Shown here: positions 1 through 7,004 of the stretch, one piece after another
Numbering within the stretch: the stretch's first letter is position 1
Layout: each line of letters opens with the position of its first letter
Origin: an uncultured Selenomonadales bacterium
Lineage (GTDB): Bacteria > Bacillota_C > Negativicutes > Selenomonadales > Selenomonadaceae
Reading direction: 5' to 3'
Length of the DNA: 10,197 nucleotides
Assembly (NCBI GenBank): GCA_946407175.1
Contig: CAMJNB010000016.1
Coordinates: 1-10,197 of the forward strand
Translations under genes and position numbers: made by a program
Notes under the pieces: model-generated
Told to the model about the DNA's origin: nothing
Seen by the model: the letters and a program-made list of their open reading frames with translations, nothing else
Database searches by the model: none

Positions 1-98
1 AAACCTATGCGCGAGTCTTTGATATCCATCAGCAACATTTTGCCGACTTCTTGCTTGATAAGTTCCTGCAATTTTTCTATACGCAGTTGATTGCTCAT
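1..98 (-). CDS. rbfA: Ribosome-binding factor A, N-terminal fragment
   Basis: RbfA binds the 30S subunit near the 5' end of 16S rRNA and helps late maturation and cold adaptation. Only the first 32 codons lie in the window. They read MSNQLRIEKLQELIKQEVG, then KMLLMDIKDSRIGF. This fits the family start: a basic Arg/Lys-rich first helix followed by a D-x-R-I-G-F segment leading into the KH-like core. The ATG at 98-96 has an AGAGGCGG-like ribosome binding site about 5 bases upstream. The neighbour upstream is yfcE rather than infB, the usual partner in Firmicutes. No convincing promoter is seen in the 77-base gap, so read-through from yfcE is likely. The call rests on a short fragment, but the N-terminal pattern is characteristic. 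Confidence 0.8.
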   Translation of the reverse strand, partial: MSNQLRIEKLQELIKQEVGKMLLMDIKDSRIG

Positions 99-144
99 TT
101 TTTTCCGCCTCTTTTGAAACAGTCGGAATAAGAATGAAAAATTA

Positions 145-186
145 ATTCTAAATTCTTAATTCTAGATTCTTAATTCTAGATTCTTA
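145..186. repeat. Heptamer tandem array, ATTCTNN type
   Basis: Six consecutive 7-bp units begin with ATTCT: one ATTCTAA, then alternating ATTCTTA and ATTCTAG, so the higher-order period is 14 bp. The array overlaps the 3' end of yfcE and supplies its TAG stop (CTA on the plus strand at 176-178) and its last residues. A related array with the same core lies at 5787-5821. Confidence 0.9.
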
Positions 187-745
187 ATTCCATTAGTACT
201 TCGCCGCTGTCAAGGTCGAAAATTTTAATATCCTCGTCGGTGATAACGGCGACGGAAGTCTTTTTGTCTTCGCGATTTGTAAGGTACGGTGACGGCGTGC
301 CGGGATTGAGAAAAATCGTATTGCCGCGCTTTTCCAAAACGTTTTTGTGGACGTGACCGGTTATGAAAATGTCGGCTTTAAGATGCTCCGCCATAGAATT
401 TTTTTCCTCGTCACTCATCACTGTATGTCCGTGCGTCAAGACAATTCTTTTACCATTGGCGTAAACGTAAGCATACGGCGCTTGAATAGGCAAGTTGATA
501 ACCATTTGATCCACTTCCGAATCGCAGTTGCCGCGACAGATTATAATCGGAATTTCTGAATTGTTGATTCTGTTTGCCAATGCTTTCGGCGCGTAGTCAT
601 CGCCCTTGCAGTTGGGATTGTTGGGACCGTGATTGAGTACGTCACCTGCATGCAAAATTAAATCGGCGCCTTCAAAAAATTTTTCGCAAGCCATTACAAA
701 ACGTCCTTCGTAGCCGTGCGTATCGCTTATAACACCTATCTTCAT
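176..745 (-). CDS. yfcE: YfcE-type metallophosphoesterase (phosphodiesterase)
   Basis: Small single-domain metal-dependent phosphodiesterase of the YfcE/MJ0936 group. E. coli YfcE hydrolyses artificial phosphodiesters and its physiological substrate is unclear. Using the ATG at 745, the protein has 189 residues, close to the 184 of E. coli YfcE. Metal-binding motifs appear in order: D8-T-H10, G34-D35 followed by VLNHGP, G72-N73-C-D-SEVDQM, H105-G-H107 and G130-H-V-H133. The GDVLNHGP and GNCDSEVDQ stretches are typical of YfcE itself rather than of generic phosphatases. The start is fixed by AAGGGAG eight bases upstream; a longer in-frame reading has no such site and runs back into the efp terminator. 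A promoter lies at 778-806. The C-terminus (MELRI-stop) is encoded by a heptamer repeat array, so the tail is probably not conserved. It may be co-transcribed with rbfA. Confidence 0.92.
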   Translation of the reverse strand: MKIGVISDTHGYEGRFVMACEKFFEGADLILHAGDVLNHGPNNPNCKGDDYAPKALANRINNSEIPIIICRGNCDSEVDQMVINLPIQAPYAYVYANGKRIVLTHGHTVMSDEEKNSMAEHLKADIFITGHVHKNVLEKRGNTIFLNPGTPSPYLTNREDKKTSVAVITDEDIKIFDLDSGEVLMELRI

Positions 746-777
746 TAAAATCGCTCCCTTCAAAAAATCTGCAGAAA

Positions 778-806
778 AGTATATCAAAAACGCCGAAATT
801 TTACAA
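778..806 (-). promoter_or_regulatory. Sigma-70-type promoter for yfcE
   Basis: On the minus strand, a TTGTAA -35 box (plus-strand 801-806) is followed 17 bases later by a TATACT -10 box (778-783). Transcription would start near 771, giving a leader of about 25 bases that carries the AAGGGAG site. The -35 box lies immediately downstream of the T-run of the efp terminator, so efp and yfcE transcription are insulated within a few bases. Both boxes and the spacing match the consensus well; assignment is by eye. Confidence 0.65.
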
Positions 807-807
807 C

Positions 808-838
808 AAAAAAACCTTGCAGAATAATTCCGCAAGGT
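808..838 (-). terminator. Rho-independent terminator of efp (rpoC-efp unit)
   Basis: On the minus strand, arms ACCTTGCGGAAT and ATTCTGCAAGGT (plus 814-838) pair over up to 12 bp with a single G-U wobble. The 3' arm is followed by seven T residues (plus-strand A run 808-814). It lies about 90 bases past the efp stop, beyond a heptamer array, and there is no other intrinsic terminator between rpoC and this point. Confidence 0.88.
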
Positions 839-846
839 CAGATTGG

Positions 847-930
847 AGCTTAGAGAGCGTTTAGCTTACAGCTTACAGCTTGTAGCTTACAGACTTCTGA
901 AAGCTAAAAGCTGAAACCTGAAAGCTAATT
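847..930. repeat. Heptamer tandem array, 12 units, AGCTT/GCTNAAA type
   Basis: Twelve 7-bp units in unbroken phase fill the space between the efp terminator and the efp stop codon. The left part is built on ACAGCTT, GTAGCTT and TTAGCTT. The right part is built on GCTAAAA, GCTGAAA, CCTGAAA and GCTAATT. The last unit ends at 930, directly against the efp stop codon (931-933). The unit sequence drifts along the array while the 7-bp register holds. Confidence 0.88.
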
Positions 931-1488
931 TTAAGCGCGTTCAATGTAGTTGCCGGTCCGAGTATCAATTCTCAAAACGTCGCCTTCATTGATGAAAAGC
1001 GGCACGCGGACAACGTAGCCTGTTTCAAGCGTGGCATTTTTCGTGGCGCCGGTAGCAGTGTTGCCTTTAACAGCCGGTTCGCATTCGGTGACTTTCAATT
1101 CTACCGAATTGGGAAGGTTAACGCCGATAATGCGGTCTTTGAAAGTCTGCAGGTTGACTTCCATATTTTCCATAAGATAGTTAAGCGCGTCGCCGAGTTG
1201 CTCTTTAGTAAGTTCGGTCTGCTCGTAGGTTTCGGTGTCCATAAAGGTGTAGTTGCCGCCCTCTTCGTAGAGGTACTGCATTTTGCGCGTGTCGAGACGT
1301 GCAGGCGGCATTTTTTCATTGGGGTTGAAGGTGCGCTCAACTACGGCGCCTGTTTCGACGTTTTTAATTTTCGTGCGGACAAACGCCGCGCCTTTGCCGG
1401 GTTTTACGTGCTGAAATTCGACGACTTGCCATGCACTGCCGTCAATTTCTATTGTCAAGCCCGTTCTGAAATCTGTACTTGAAATCAA
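931..1488 (-). CDS. efp: Elongation factor P
   Basis: EF-P enters the ribosomal E site and relieves stalling at polyproline stretches. The three OB-like domains are complete: an N-terminal KOW-like domain with [12 protein letters not shown] and [12 protein letters not shown], a middle domain with QYLYEEGG and FMDTETYEQ, and a C-terminal domain with GDTATG-like GNTATGATK and VPLFINEGD. The modifiable loop lysine is in P-G-K-G. With the TTG start at 1488 the protein has 185 residues and this lysine is residue 32, exactly as in Bacillus subtilis EF-P. An ATG three codons upstream (1497) is in frame, but its ribosome binding site would touch the start codon. The gene follows rpoC after about 70 bases made almost wholly of heptamer repeats with no promoter, so it is probably co-transcribed with rpoC. 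A strong terminator follows. Confidence 0.95.
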   Translation of the reverse strand: MISSTDFRTGLTIEIDGSAWQVVEFQHVKPGKGAAFVRTKIKNVETGAVVERTFNPNEKMPPARLDTRKMQYLYEEGGNYTFMDTETYEQTELTKEQLGDALNYLMENMEVNLQTFKDRIIGVNLPNSVELKVTECEPAVKGNTATGATKNATLETGYVVRVPLFINEGDVLRIDTRTGNYIERA

Positions 1489-1497
1489 TGGTAACAT

Positions 1498-1503
1498 CTC
1501 CTT
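1498..1503 (-). promoter_or_regulatory. Ribosome binding site that decides the efp start
   Basis: AAGGAG on the minus strand ends directly against the ATG at 1497 (zero spacing) but nine bases before the TTG at 1488. The nine-base spacing is the usable one and yields an N-terminus [10 protein letters not shown] that aligns with known EF-P proteins. Confidence 0.7.
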
Positions 1504-1507
1504 TTTA

Positions 1508-1570
1508 TTAGGGGTTAGGTTTTAGGGGTTAGCTTTTAGGGTGTAACTCCTAGCCCCTACTCACTAACAC
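1508..1570. repeat. Heptamer tandem array, NTAGGGG type, overlapping the rpoC stop
   Basis: Nine units keep TA at positions 2-3 of every heptamer: TTAGGGG, TTAGGTT, TTAGGGG, TTAGCTT, TTAGGGT, then GTAACTC, CTAGCCC, CTACTCA and CTAACAC. The array fills most of the rpoC-efp gap and runs into rpoC, providing its TAG stop (CTA at 1557-1559) and last codons. G-rich units at the left and C-rich units at the right could pair as a loose hairpin in RNA, but there is no T-run, so it is not a terminator. Confidence 0.85.
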
Positions 1571-4500
1571 TTTCTTCTTTTTCAAGGTCGATAACTTCCA
1601 AATCGCGATAACGCGGCATGCCGGTACCTGCAGGAATAAGTTTGCCGATAATGACGTTTTCTTTCAAACCTATAAGCGGATCTACCTTGCCTTTAATCGC
1701 GGCGTCGGTCAAAACCTTAGTAGTCTCTTGGAAACTTGCCGCGCTTAAGAACGAGTCCGTAGCAAGTGACGCCTTAGTAATGCCCAAAAGTATCGGCTTG
1801 GCAACCGCCGGCATTTTACCAGCCTCAATCGCCTTTGTATTCGCCGCCTCAAAAACGTTTATATCTACAAATTCGCCGGGCAAAAAGTCTGTGGAGCCGG
1901 ACTCTTCAATTTTAACTTTGTGCAACATTTGACGCACGATAACTTCAATATGCTTGTCGTTAATCTCAACGCCCTGCGACTTGTAAACCTTTTGCACTTC
2001 GTAAACGAGGTAGCGTTGCGTCTCCTTAAGCCCGCAGACGCGCAGAATGTCATGAGGATTTTTGGCGCCTTCTGTAAGTCTGTCACCCGCCTTAACCAAA
2101 TCGCCTTCTTCAACCAACCTGCGCGACGAGAAAGGTACGGTGTAGTCACGCGGCGCACCGATATCCGGCTTAATGGTAATTTGCGGCAAGTCATTTTTCT
2201 CATTAATGCCCATAGTGACTTCGCCGTCAACTTCCGCGATAATTGCGTTATGCTTAGGTTTACGCGCCTCAAAAAGTTCCTCGACGCGCGGCAGACCTTG
2301 AGTGATATCGTCGCCTGCAACGCCGCCGGTATGGAAAGTACGCATTGTAAGCTGGGTACCGGGTTCACCGATTGACTGCGCGGCGATAATGCCGACCGCC
2401 TCACCGACTTCAACCGGCGTCTGATTTGCAAGGTCACGACCGTAGCACTTAATACAAACGCCGAATTGCGATTTACACGTCAAGACACTGCGAATTTTAA
2501 CTCTCGGATTGCCGGACGCCTCTTTAACCTTGACAATTTTCTTTGCAAGCTTTTTGTCAATCATATCATTGATTTTGGCAACCGGCTTGCCGTCCGCGTC
2601 GAAAATATTTTCTGCAAGGTAACGACCTAAAATTCTGTCCTCAAGCGATTCAATGACGCCGCTGCCTTCGGTTATCGCCTCAACTTCAATGCCGCGTACG
2701 TTGTTGTTGCGTACGAAAATTTCGCCGATATCGTTATCCGCCAAAATTTCTTCCACCATGTCATGCGTCAAGCGTTCGCCTTCTTCGTAGGTGTAAAGCG
2801 TCAATTCAACCGGTTTGGCAAGCTCCTTGTCAAGAATCTCATGTATGAAGGAATGGAGAAGTTCCTCACGTTTAGTTTCATCGCGCGTACCGAGAGTGAT
2901 TGTTTCCTGTACGAGAGAGTGACTTGCCGAGTTGGGAGAAGTCAAACTCCTGCCGCGCAGAGTAATTGTTTCGGCGCCGAGTTCACCGATTTTTTCAAGG
3001 CATTTGTCATCCAAAATCGTGTCACGCGGTATTACAACTTCGCCTGTTTCGTTATTTATAATATCATCAGCAAGTATACGACCTAAAAGCGCGTCGTTTA
3101 AAATTTCCAGCGCGTCAAATGTTTCATGAGCAAGCAAGGCACGTTCCAACTTCAAATTAATTGTGGAAACGTCGCAGTCTTCCTCTCTTACAATTACGTC
3201 CTGCGCAACGTCAACAAGGCGGCGCGTCAAATAACCGGAGTCAGCCGTTCTAAGCGCGGTATCGGCAAGACCTTTTCTAGCGCCGTGACTTGAAATGAAG
3301 TAGTCAGAAACGCTTAAGCCTTCGCGGAAGTTCGCGGTTATCGGTAAGTCGATAATTTTACCGGAGGGGTCCGCCATAAGTCCGCGCATACCTGCAAGCT
3401 GACGCATCTGCTGTTTATTACCGCGCGCGCCGCTGTCCGCCATCATATATATGGGGTTAAACGGATCCATATTCTCCATCATCGCGTCGGCTACGTCTTC
3501 CGTCGCCTTATTCCAAAAGTCAACAACTTTTTGATAACGCTCTTCTTCAGATAAAAGACCTTGACGGAATTGACGTTCAACGCGGTCAACTTTTTTCTTG
3601 GTGTCGGCAATGATATCTTTCTTTTTCGGCGGTACGATAACGTCGGAAATTGCAACGGTCATACCGGCAAGGCAGGCGTAATGGTAGCCGAGATTTTTAA
3701 CCTCGTCGATAACCTCCGCCGTAACTGTCGCGCCAAATTCGTCGAAACACGCGGCTACAAGTTTACCAAGCTCCTTTTTATTCATAACCTTGCCGTATTG
3801 CCAACTGCCGTCGTCCGCCTTCGTGCAGTAGCGCAGACTGGGTTTAAGCTTTTCATTAAAAATCATTCTGCCGAGTGAAGTTTTTACAAGCAGGTAACCG
3901 CTTTTAACTTCCTTTCTCACGTTGTCGGGAAGTTGGTTTACGTTAAGCCGCGCGGTAATTTCCGCCTGCAAGTCAAGCGTTCCCTGCCTATTCGCCATTA
4001 TCGCTTCTTCAATGCCGGTTACGATTTTACCTTCGCCCTTAGCGCCGGGACGTAACGTAGTCATGTAGTAAGTACCCAAAACCATATCTTGTGTCGGCAC
4101 GATAATGGGCTTGCCGTCTTTCGGTGCAAGAATGTGATTCGCCGCCAGCATTAATACGCGAGCCTCCGCCTGCGCCTCTGCACTTAAGGGAAGGTGAATC
4201 GCCATTTGGTCACCGTCGAAGTCAGCATTGTACGCGGTACAAGCAAGCGGGTGAAGGCGAAGTGCGCGACCTTCAGTCAAAACAGGTTCAAAGGCTTGAA
4301 TGCCGAGTCTGTGAAGTGTCGGTGCACGGTTTAAAAGCACGGGGTGTTCCTTGATAACTTCTTCCAGCACTTCCCAAACTATCGGTTCTGCGCGTTCAAC
4401 TTTTCTTTTCGCAGATTTAATCGTAGTGTTGCCGTCGGCGGAAAGTTTTTTCATGACAAAGGGCTTGAAAAGTTCCAACGCCATTTCTTTAGGCAAGCCG

Positions 4501-5594
4501 CATTGGTGCAGTTTTAATTCCGGTCCTACGACGATAACCGAACGACCTGAATAGTCAACGCGCTTACCGAGAAGGTTTTGGCGGAAACGTCCTTGCTTAC
4601 CCTTTAACATGTCACTTAAAGATTTCAGTGAACGATTGCCGGGACCGGTTACGGGACGACCGCGCCTGCCGTTATCAATCAGCGCGTCAACCGCCTCTTG
4701 CAACATACGCTTTTCATTGCGGACGATTATGTCAGGCGCCTCAAGACCGAGAAGGCGTTTAAGGCGATTGTTGCGGTTAATTACGCGGCGATAGAGGTCA
4801 TTTAAATCACTGGTAGCGAATCTGCCGCCGTCAAGCTGTACCATAGGACGAAGTTCCGGCGGAATTACGGGAATAACTTCCATAATCATCCATTCGGGAC
4901 GATTGCCGGATTTACGAAAAGCCTCAACAACTTCAAGGCGGCGAATGGCACGAATACGTTTTTGACTGGACGCGGTTTTAAGTTCTTCGCGCAGTTGCTT
5001 ACTCATTTCGTCCAAGTCCAATTCGCGCAGAAGGTATTGAATAGCCTCCGCGCCCATACCGACTTTGAAATTTTTTCTGCCGTACTTTTCGCAAGCCATA
5101 CGGTATTCGCTTTCAGTGAGAATTTGTTTTTTTTCAATCTTTTTTTCGGACTTGTCATTAACAACGACATTTTCCGGCGCTTCAAGTACGATATAGGAGG
5201 CAAAGTAGAGAACCTTTTCTAAGTTTCGCGGCGAAATGTCGAGAATAAGTCCCATTCGGCTGGGTATGCCTTTAAAGTACCAAATGTGCGAAACGGGCGC
5301 GGCAAGTTCAATATGCCCCATGCGTTCACGGCGCACTTTTGCCCGCGTCACTTCAACGCCGCAACGATCGCAGATTATTCCCTTGTCACGAACTCTTTTA
5401 TATTTTCCGCAGTGGCATTCCCAATCGCGCGTAGGTCCGAAGATGCGTTCGCAAAAAAGTCCGTCACGCTCCGGTTTAAGCGTACGATAATTAATCGTCT
5501 CCGGCTTTTTCACTTCACCGTGCGACCATTCGCGGATTTTTTCCGGCGATGCCAGTCCCACGCGCATTGAATCGAAAACATTTACGTCAAGCAT
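1557..5594 (-). CDS. rpoC: DNA-directed RNA polymerase subunit beta-prime
   Basis: Catalytic large subunit of RNA polymerase, 1345 residues from the ATG at 5594, which has AAAGGA six bases upstream. In order: first zinc site C60, C62, C75, C78; the catalytic [12 protein letters not shown] at 456-467 with Mg-binding D458, D460, D462; bridge helix near 773-802; second zinc site C807, C1040, C1047, C1050; trigger loop near 1064-1095 without the large insertion found there in E. coli. The family length in Bacillus is about 1200. The extra length here lies mostly between C807 and C1040, 233 residues apart against about 74 in E. coli, and looks like duplication of the local barrel module. An upstream in-frame GTG (5609) is rejected because it overlaps the ribosome binding site. 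rpoB is not upstream; the gene has its own promoter and is followed by efp. Confidence 0.98.
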   Translation of the reverse strand: MLDVNVFDSMRVGLASPEKIREWSHGEVKKPETINYRTLKPERDGLFCERIFGPTRDWECHCGKYKRVRDKGIICDRCGVEVTRAKVRRERMGHIELAAPVSHIWYFKGIPSRMGLILDISPRNLEKVLYFASYIVLEAPENVVVNDKSEKKIEKKQILTESEYRMACEKYGRKNFKVGMGAEAIQYLLRELDLDEMSKQLREELKTASSQKRIRAIRRLEVVEAFRKSGNRPEWMIMEVIPVIPPELRPMVQLDGGRFATSDLNDLYRRVINRNNRLKRLLGLEAPDIIVRNEKRMLQEAVDALIDNGRRGRPVTGPGNRSLKSLSDMLKGKQGRFRQNLLGKRVDYSGRSVIVVGPELKLHQCGLPKEMALELFKPFVMKKLSADGNTTIKSAKRKVERAEPIVWEVLEEVIKEHPVLLNRAPTLHRLGIQAFEPVLTEGRALRLHPLACTAYNADFDGDQMAIHLPLSAEAQAEARVLMLAANHILAPKDGKPIIVPTQDMVLGTYYMTTLRPGAKGEGKIVTGIEEAIMANRQGTLDLQAEITARLNVNQLPDNVRKEVKSGYLLVKTSLGRMIFNEKLKPSLRYCTKADDGSWQYGKVMNKKELGKLVAACFDEFGATVTAEVIDEVKNLGYHYACLAGMTVAISDVIVPPKKKDIIADTKKKVDRVERQFRQGLLSEEERYQKVVDFWNKATEDVADAMMENMDPFNPIYMMADSGARGNKQQMRQLAGMRGLMADPSGKIIDLPITANFREGLSVSDYFISSHGARKGLADTALRTADSGYLTRRLVDVAQDVIVREEDCDVSTINLKLERALLAHETFDALEILNDALLGRILADDIINNETGEVVIPRDTILDDKCLEKIGELGAETITLRGRSLTSPNSASHSLVQETITLGTRDETKREELLHSFIHEILDKELAKPVELTLYTYEEGERLTHDMVEEILADNDIGEIFVRNNNVRGIEVEAITEGSGVIESLEDRILGRYLAENIFDADGKPVAKINDMIDKKLAKKIVKVKEASGNPRVKIRSVLTCKSQFGVCIKCYGRDLANQTPVEVGEAVGIIAAQSIGEPGTQLTMRTFHTGGVAGDDITQGLPRVEELFEARKPKHNAIIAEVDGEVTMGINEKNDLPQITIKPDIGAPRDYTVPFSSRRLVEEGDLVKAGDRLTEGAKNPHDILRVCGLKETQRYLVYEVQKVYKSQGVEINDKHIEVIVRQMLHKVKIEESGSTDFLPGEFVDINVFEAANTKAIEAGKMPAVAKPILLGITKASLATDSFLSAASFQETTKVLTDAAIKGKVDPLIGLKENVIIGKLIPAGTGMPRYRDLEVIDLEKEESVSE
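2475..3176 (-). other. Expanded barrel-module region inside RpoC (C807 to C1040)
   Basis: Residues 829-882 (LGRILADDI, then [17 protein letters not shown] and ITLRGRSLT) and residues 983-1039 (LGRYLAENI, then [18 protein letters not shown] and KIRSVLT) follow the same order of motifs. Both match the single E. coli segment that has LGRVTAEDV followed by VRSVVSC. A third, more diverged copy may lie near 914-963 ([14 protein letters not shown], then GEIFVRNN). Only the last copy runs into the zinc cysteines C1040, C1047 and C1050. The duplication is read by eye. Such insertions in RNA polymerase are often lineage-specific, so this one may be shared by relatives. Confidence 0.65.
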
Positions 5595-5654
5595 GGTAAT
5601 TCCTTTCACTAAAAAAAATATTTATATCAGCTGGCTTAGTTGCTAAGTTTTTTT

Positions 5655-5681
5655 ACGGCGGAAAAAAATCTTTCCCGCCGT
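5655..5681 (-). promoter_or_regulatory. Hairpin at the 5' end of the rpoC leader
   Basis: On the minus strand, ACGGCGG pairs with CCGCCGT, extendable by GAAA against TTTT to about 11 bp with one G-U and a 5-base loop. It would lie within a few bases of the predicted transcription start. It is followed by an A-run, not a T-run, so it is not a terminator for rpoC. A second small hairpin (CTTAG-CAA-CTAAG, plus 5635-5647) follows. A role in mRNA stability or regulation is possible but not shown. Confidence 0.55.
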
Positions 5682-5691
5682 GCATTTAGTT

Positions 5692-5720
5692 ATTTTAATG
5701 TTTTAATTAATTCTAGTCAA
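5692..5720 (-). promoter_or_regulatory. Sigma-70-type promoter for rpoC
   Basis: On the minus strand, TTGACT (plus 5715-5720) and TAAAAT (plus 5692-5697) are separated by 17 bases in an AT-rich context. The predicted start near 5685 gives a leader of about 90 bases before the rpoC ATG. It is a close match to consensus and the best candidate in the gap. Confidence 0.7.
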
Positions 5721-5728
5721 GATATTTG

Positions 5729-5763
5729 TTAGGGATTAGGGGCTAGGAACGAGGAACTAGGAT
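5729..5763. repeat. Heptamer tandem array, NTAGGNN type
   Basis: Five 7-bp units: TTAGGGA, TTAGGGG, CTAGGAA, CGAGGAA, CTAGGAT. The core TAGG matches the array at 1508-1570, so similar arrays lie on both sides of rpoC in the same orientation. It begins eight bases beyond the rpoC -35 box. Confidence 0.85.
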
Positions 5764-5786
5764 TTTTAATTACGTCTTACGCATTA

Positions 5787-5821
5787 ATTCTTAATTCTAC
5801 ATTCTTCATTCTTAATTCAAT
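5787..5821. repeat. Heptamer tandem array, ATTCTNN type
   Basis: Units ATTCTTA, ATTCTAC, ATTCTTC, ATTCTTA and a partial ATTCAAT follow each other in strict 7-bp phase. The same core as the array at 145-186, 5.6 kb away. It ends eight bases before the -35 box of the receptor promoter. Confidence 0.85.
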
Positions 5822-5829
5822 AAAAGTCA

Positions 5830-5859
5830 TTGCTATTTTCAGAATGTTTGTGTTATAAT
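5830..5859 (+). promoter_or_regulatory. Promoter of the TAXI receptor gene
   Basis: TTGCTA at 5830-5835 and a perfect TATAAT at 5854-5859, 18 bases apart. A TG just before the -10 box (TGT-TATAAT) makes it an extended -10 promoter. The predicted start near 5866 leaves a leader of about 34 bases with AAGGAG at 5886-5891. Confidence 0.82.
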
Positions 5860-5899
5860 TCGCATGAAAAGTTAGATTTTTTTGTAAGGAGTGATTTAG

Positions 5900-6865
5900 A
5901 TGAGTCCCGGTAAAATTTTTAAGAGAGTGGCAACATTTTGCTTAGCTCTTGCGGTAGCTGTAGGAGTTGCCGGTTGCGGCGGCGGACAATCCGGCGAAAA
6001 CTTCGTAAACATTGCTACCGGCGGTACGGCGGGTACTTATTACCCGATAGGCGGCGCCATTGCCGATATTATTAACAAAGACGTTAAAGACGTTAATGCC
6101 AGCGCTCAAAGTACGGGCGCGTCTGTTGCCAACATCAATATGCTTAGTGACCGGCAGGTTGATTTGGCGATTGTTCAAAACGATATCGCTTACTACGCCT
6201 TGAACGGTACTGAAATGTTTGAAAAGAAAATTGAAAACCTGCGCGGCGTCGCATCACTCTATCCCGAAACTTGCCAATTCGTAACGCTTGAAGGTTCCGG
6301 CATTAATTCAATCGCCGACCTTAAAGGCAAAAGAGTTGCAGTAGGTGCGGCAGGTAGCGGCGTTGAAGGCAACGTTCGCCAAATTCTCAAAGCTTATGGA
6401 ATGACTTATGACGATATAAACCCGCAATTCCTTTCATTCGCCGAAGGTGCTACCGCGCTTAAAGACGGCACGGTTGACGCCGCTTGCCTTACGGCAGGTT
6501 ATCCTACCGCCTCTGTACAGGATATCGCGTCACAAAAACAAATTCGCCTGATTCCGCTTGATTCCGACAAAATCGACGCACTCATTGCAGATTATCCCTT
6601 CTACACAAGAACTTCAATTCCGGCTAACACCTATCAAGGTTTCAGCGCCGAAGTTCCTACCGTCAGCGTAATGGCTATCCTCATTACCACCGACAAAATG
6701 ACGGATCAGCTCGGTTATGACATTACTAAGGCGATTTTAACCAACACCGATAAACTTTCTGCCGCGCATTCTGCCGCGAAGGCTATCAGCAAAGATACCG
6801 CGCTTAACGGTATGAATTTTATTAAGATGAATCCCGGCGCAGAAAAATTCTTGAAAGAAAAATAA
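5900..6865 (+). CDS. TAXI-family TRAP transporter solute receptor (lipoprotein)
   Basis: Periplasmic substrate-binding protein of the TAXI type, which hands a small organic substrate (glutamate or other carboxylates in the few studied cases) to a TRAP permease driven by an ion gradient. It has 321 residues, normal for the family. A signal peptide with a basic start and hydrophobic core ends in a lipobox V-A-G-C with C26 as the probable lipidated residue. The mature start FVNIATGGTAGTYYPIGGAIA is the TAXI hallmark, followed by the AQSTGASVANINML, D-L-A-I-V-Q-N-D and LKGKRVAVGAAGSG-VEGN segments. The start ATG has AAGGAG eight bases upstream. It has its own promoter and a terminator, and no TRAP permease subunit lies next to it, so its membrane partner must be elsewhere. 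The ligand cannot be predicted from the sequence. Confidence 0.93.
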   Translation: MSPGKIFKRVATFCLALAVAVGVAGCGGGQSGENFVNIATGGTAGTYYPIGGAIADIINKDVKDVNASAQSTGASVANINMLSDRQVDLAIVQNDIAYYALNGTEMFEKKIENLRGVASLYPETCQFVTLEGSGINSIADLKGKRVAVGAAGSGVEGNVRQILKAYGMTYDDINPQFLSFAEGATALKDGTVDAACLTAGYPTASVQDIASQKQIRLIPLDSDKIDALIADYPFYTRTSIPANTYQGFSAEVPTVSVMAILITTDKMTDQLGYDITKAILTNTDKLSAAHSAAKAISKDTALNGMNFIKMNPGAEKFLKEK

Positions 6866-6875
6866 TTAGTAGCCG

Positions 6876-6910
6876 GTAGCTCGTAGCTGGTAGCTCGTAG
6901 CTCGTAGCTG
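6876..6910. repeat. Heptamer tandem array, GTAGCTN type
   Basis: Five exact-phase units, GTAGCTC or GTAGCTG, starting ten bases after the receptor stop codon. This is the most regular array in the window. AGCT in each unit makes the array self-complementary, so the RNA could fold on itself. Confidence 0.92.
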
Positions 6911-6940
6911 ATGAATAATTTACAAGTTACCGGATAAAAG

Positions 6941-6961
6941 CTAATCGCTAATAACTAATCG
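6941..6961. repeat. Short heptamer array, CTAATNN type
   Basis: Three units CTAATCG, CTAATAA, CTAATCG. The final G is also the first base of the terminator stem, so array and terminator touch. Confidence 0.75.
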
Positions 6962-6986
6962 CTCCGAATGTTGGAGCTTTTTTTTT
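6961..6986 (+). terminator. Rho-independent terminator after the TAXI receptor
   Basis: GCTCC pairs with GGAGC around a 7-base loop, followed by nine T residues. The stem is short but the T-run is long. It ends only 18 bases before the glycosyltransferase ATG. Confidence 0.8.
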
Positions 6987-7004
6987 GCAACGAAAGGATT
7001 TCTT

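Larger units (their letters stand above)
5595..5899. other. Divergent rpoC / TAXI-receptor intergenic region
   Basis: This 305-base gap holds, from left to right, the rpoC leader with two hairpins, the rpoC promoter, two heptamer arrays (5729-5763 and 5787-5821), and the plus-strand promoter and ribosome binding site of the receptor gene. There is no trace of rpoB coding sequence or of any other gene in either direction. Confidence 0.8.

Noticed and set aside
746..835. Longer N-terminus for yfcE with about 30 extra residues
   Set aside because: The extension lies over the yfcE promoter and the efp terminator, has no ribosome binding site, and is absent from the family. The ATG at 745 has AAGGGAG at good spacing.
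847..930. CRISPR array
   Set aside because: The units are 7 bp with no unique spacers and no cas genes are present.
1508..1556. Terminator between rpoC and efp
   Set aside because: G-rich and C-rich heptamers can pair loosely, but no T-run follows in the minus-strand direction.
1618..5570. Several open frames on the plus strand and in other frames across rpoC
   Set aside because: They lie wholly inside rpoC, lack ribosome binding sites and recognisable domains, and are explained by the codon usage of the real gene.
5595..5609. GTG start for rpoC five codons upstream
   Set aside because: This GTG includes part of the ribosome binding site (GTG-AAA-GGA) of the ATG at 5594, and the family starts at MLDVN.
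5635..5654. Plus-strand terminator-like hairpin (CTTAG-TTG-CTAAG followed by a T-run)
   Set aside because: No plus-strand gene lies upstream for over 5 kb. It could only stop antisense transcripts of rpoC, and the stem is just five pairs. It is described as part of the rpoC leader instead.
6919..6947. Possible promoter for the glycosyltransferase (TTTACA with TAATCG 17 bases later)
   Set aside because: The -10 match is poor and lies inside a heptamer array; not enough to call.
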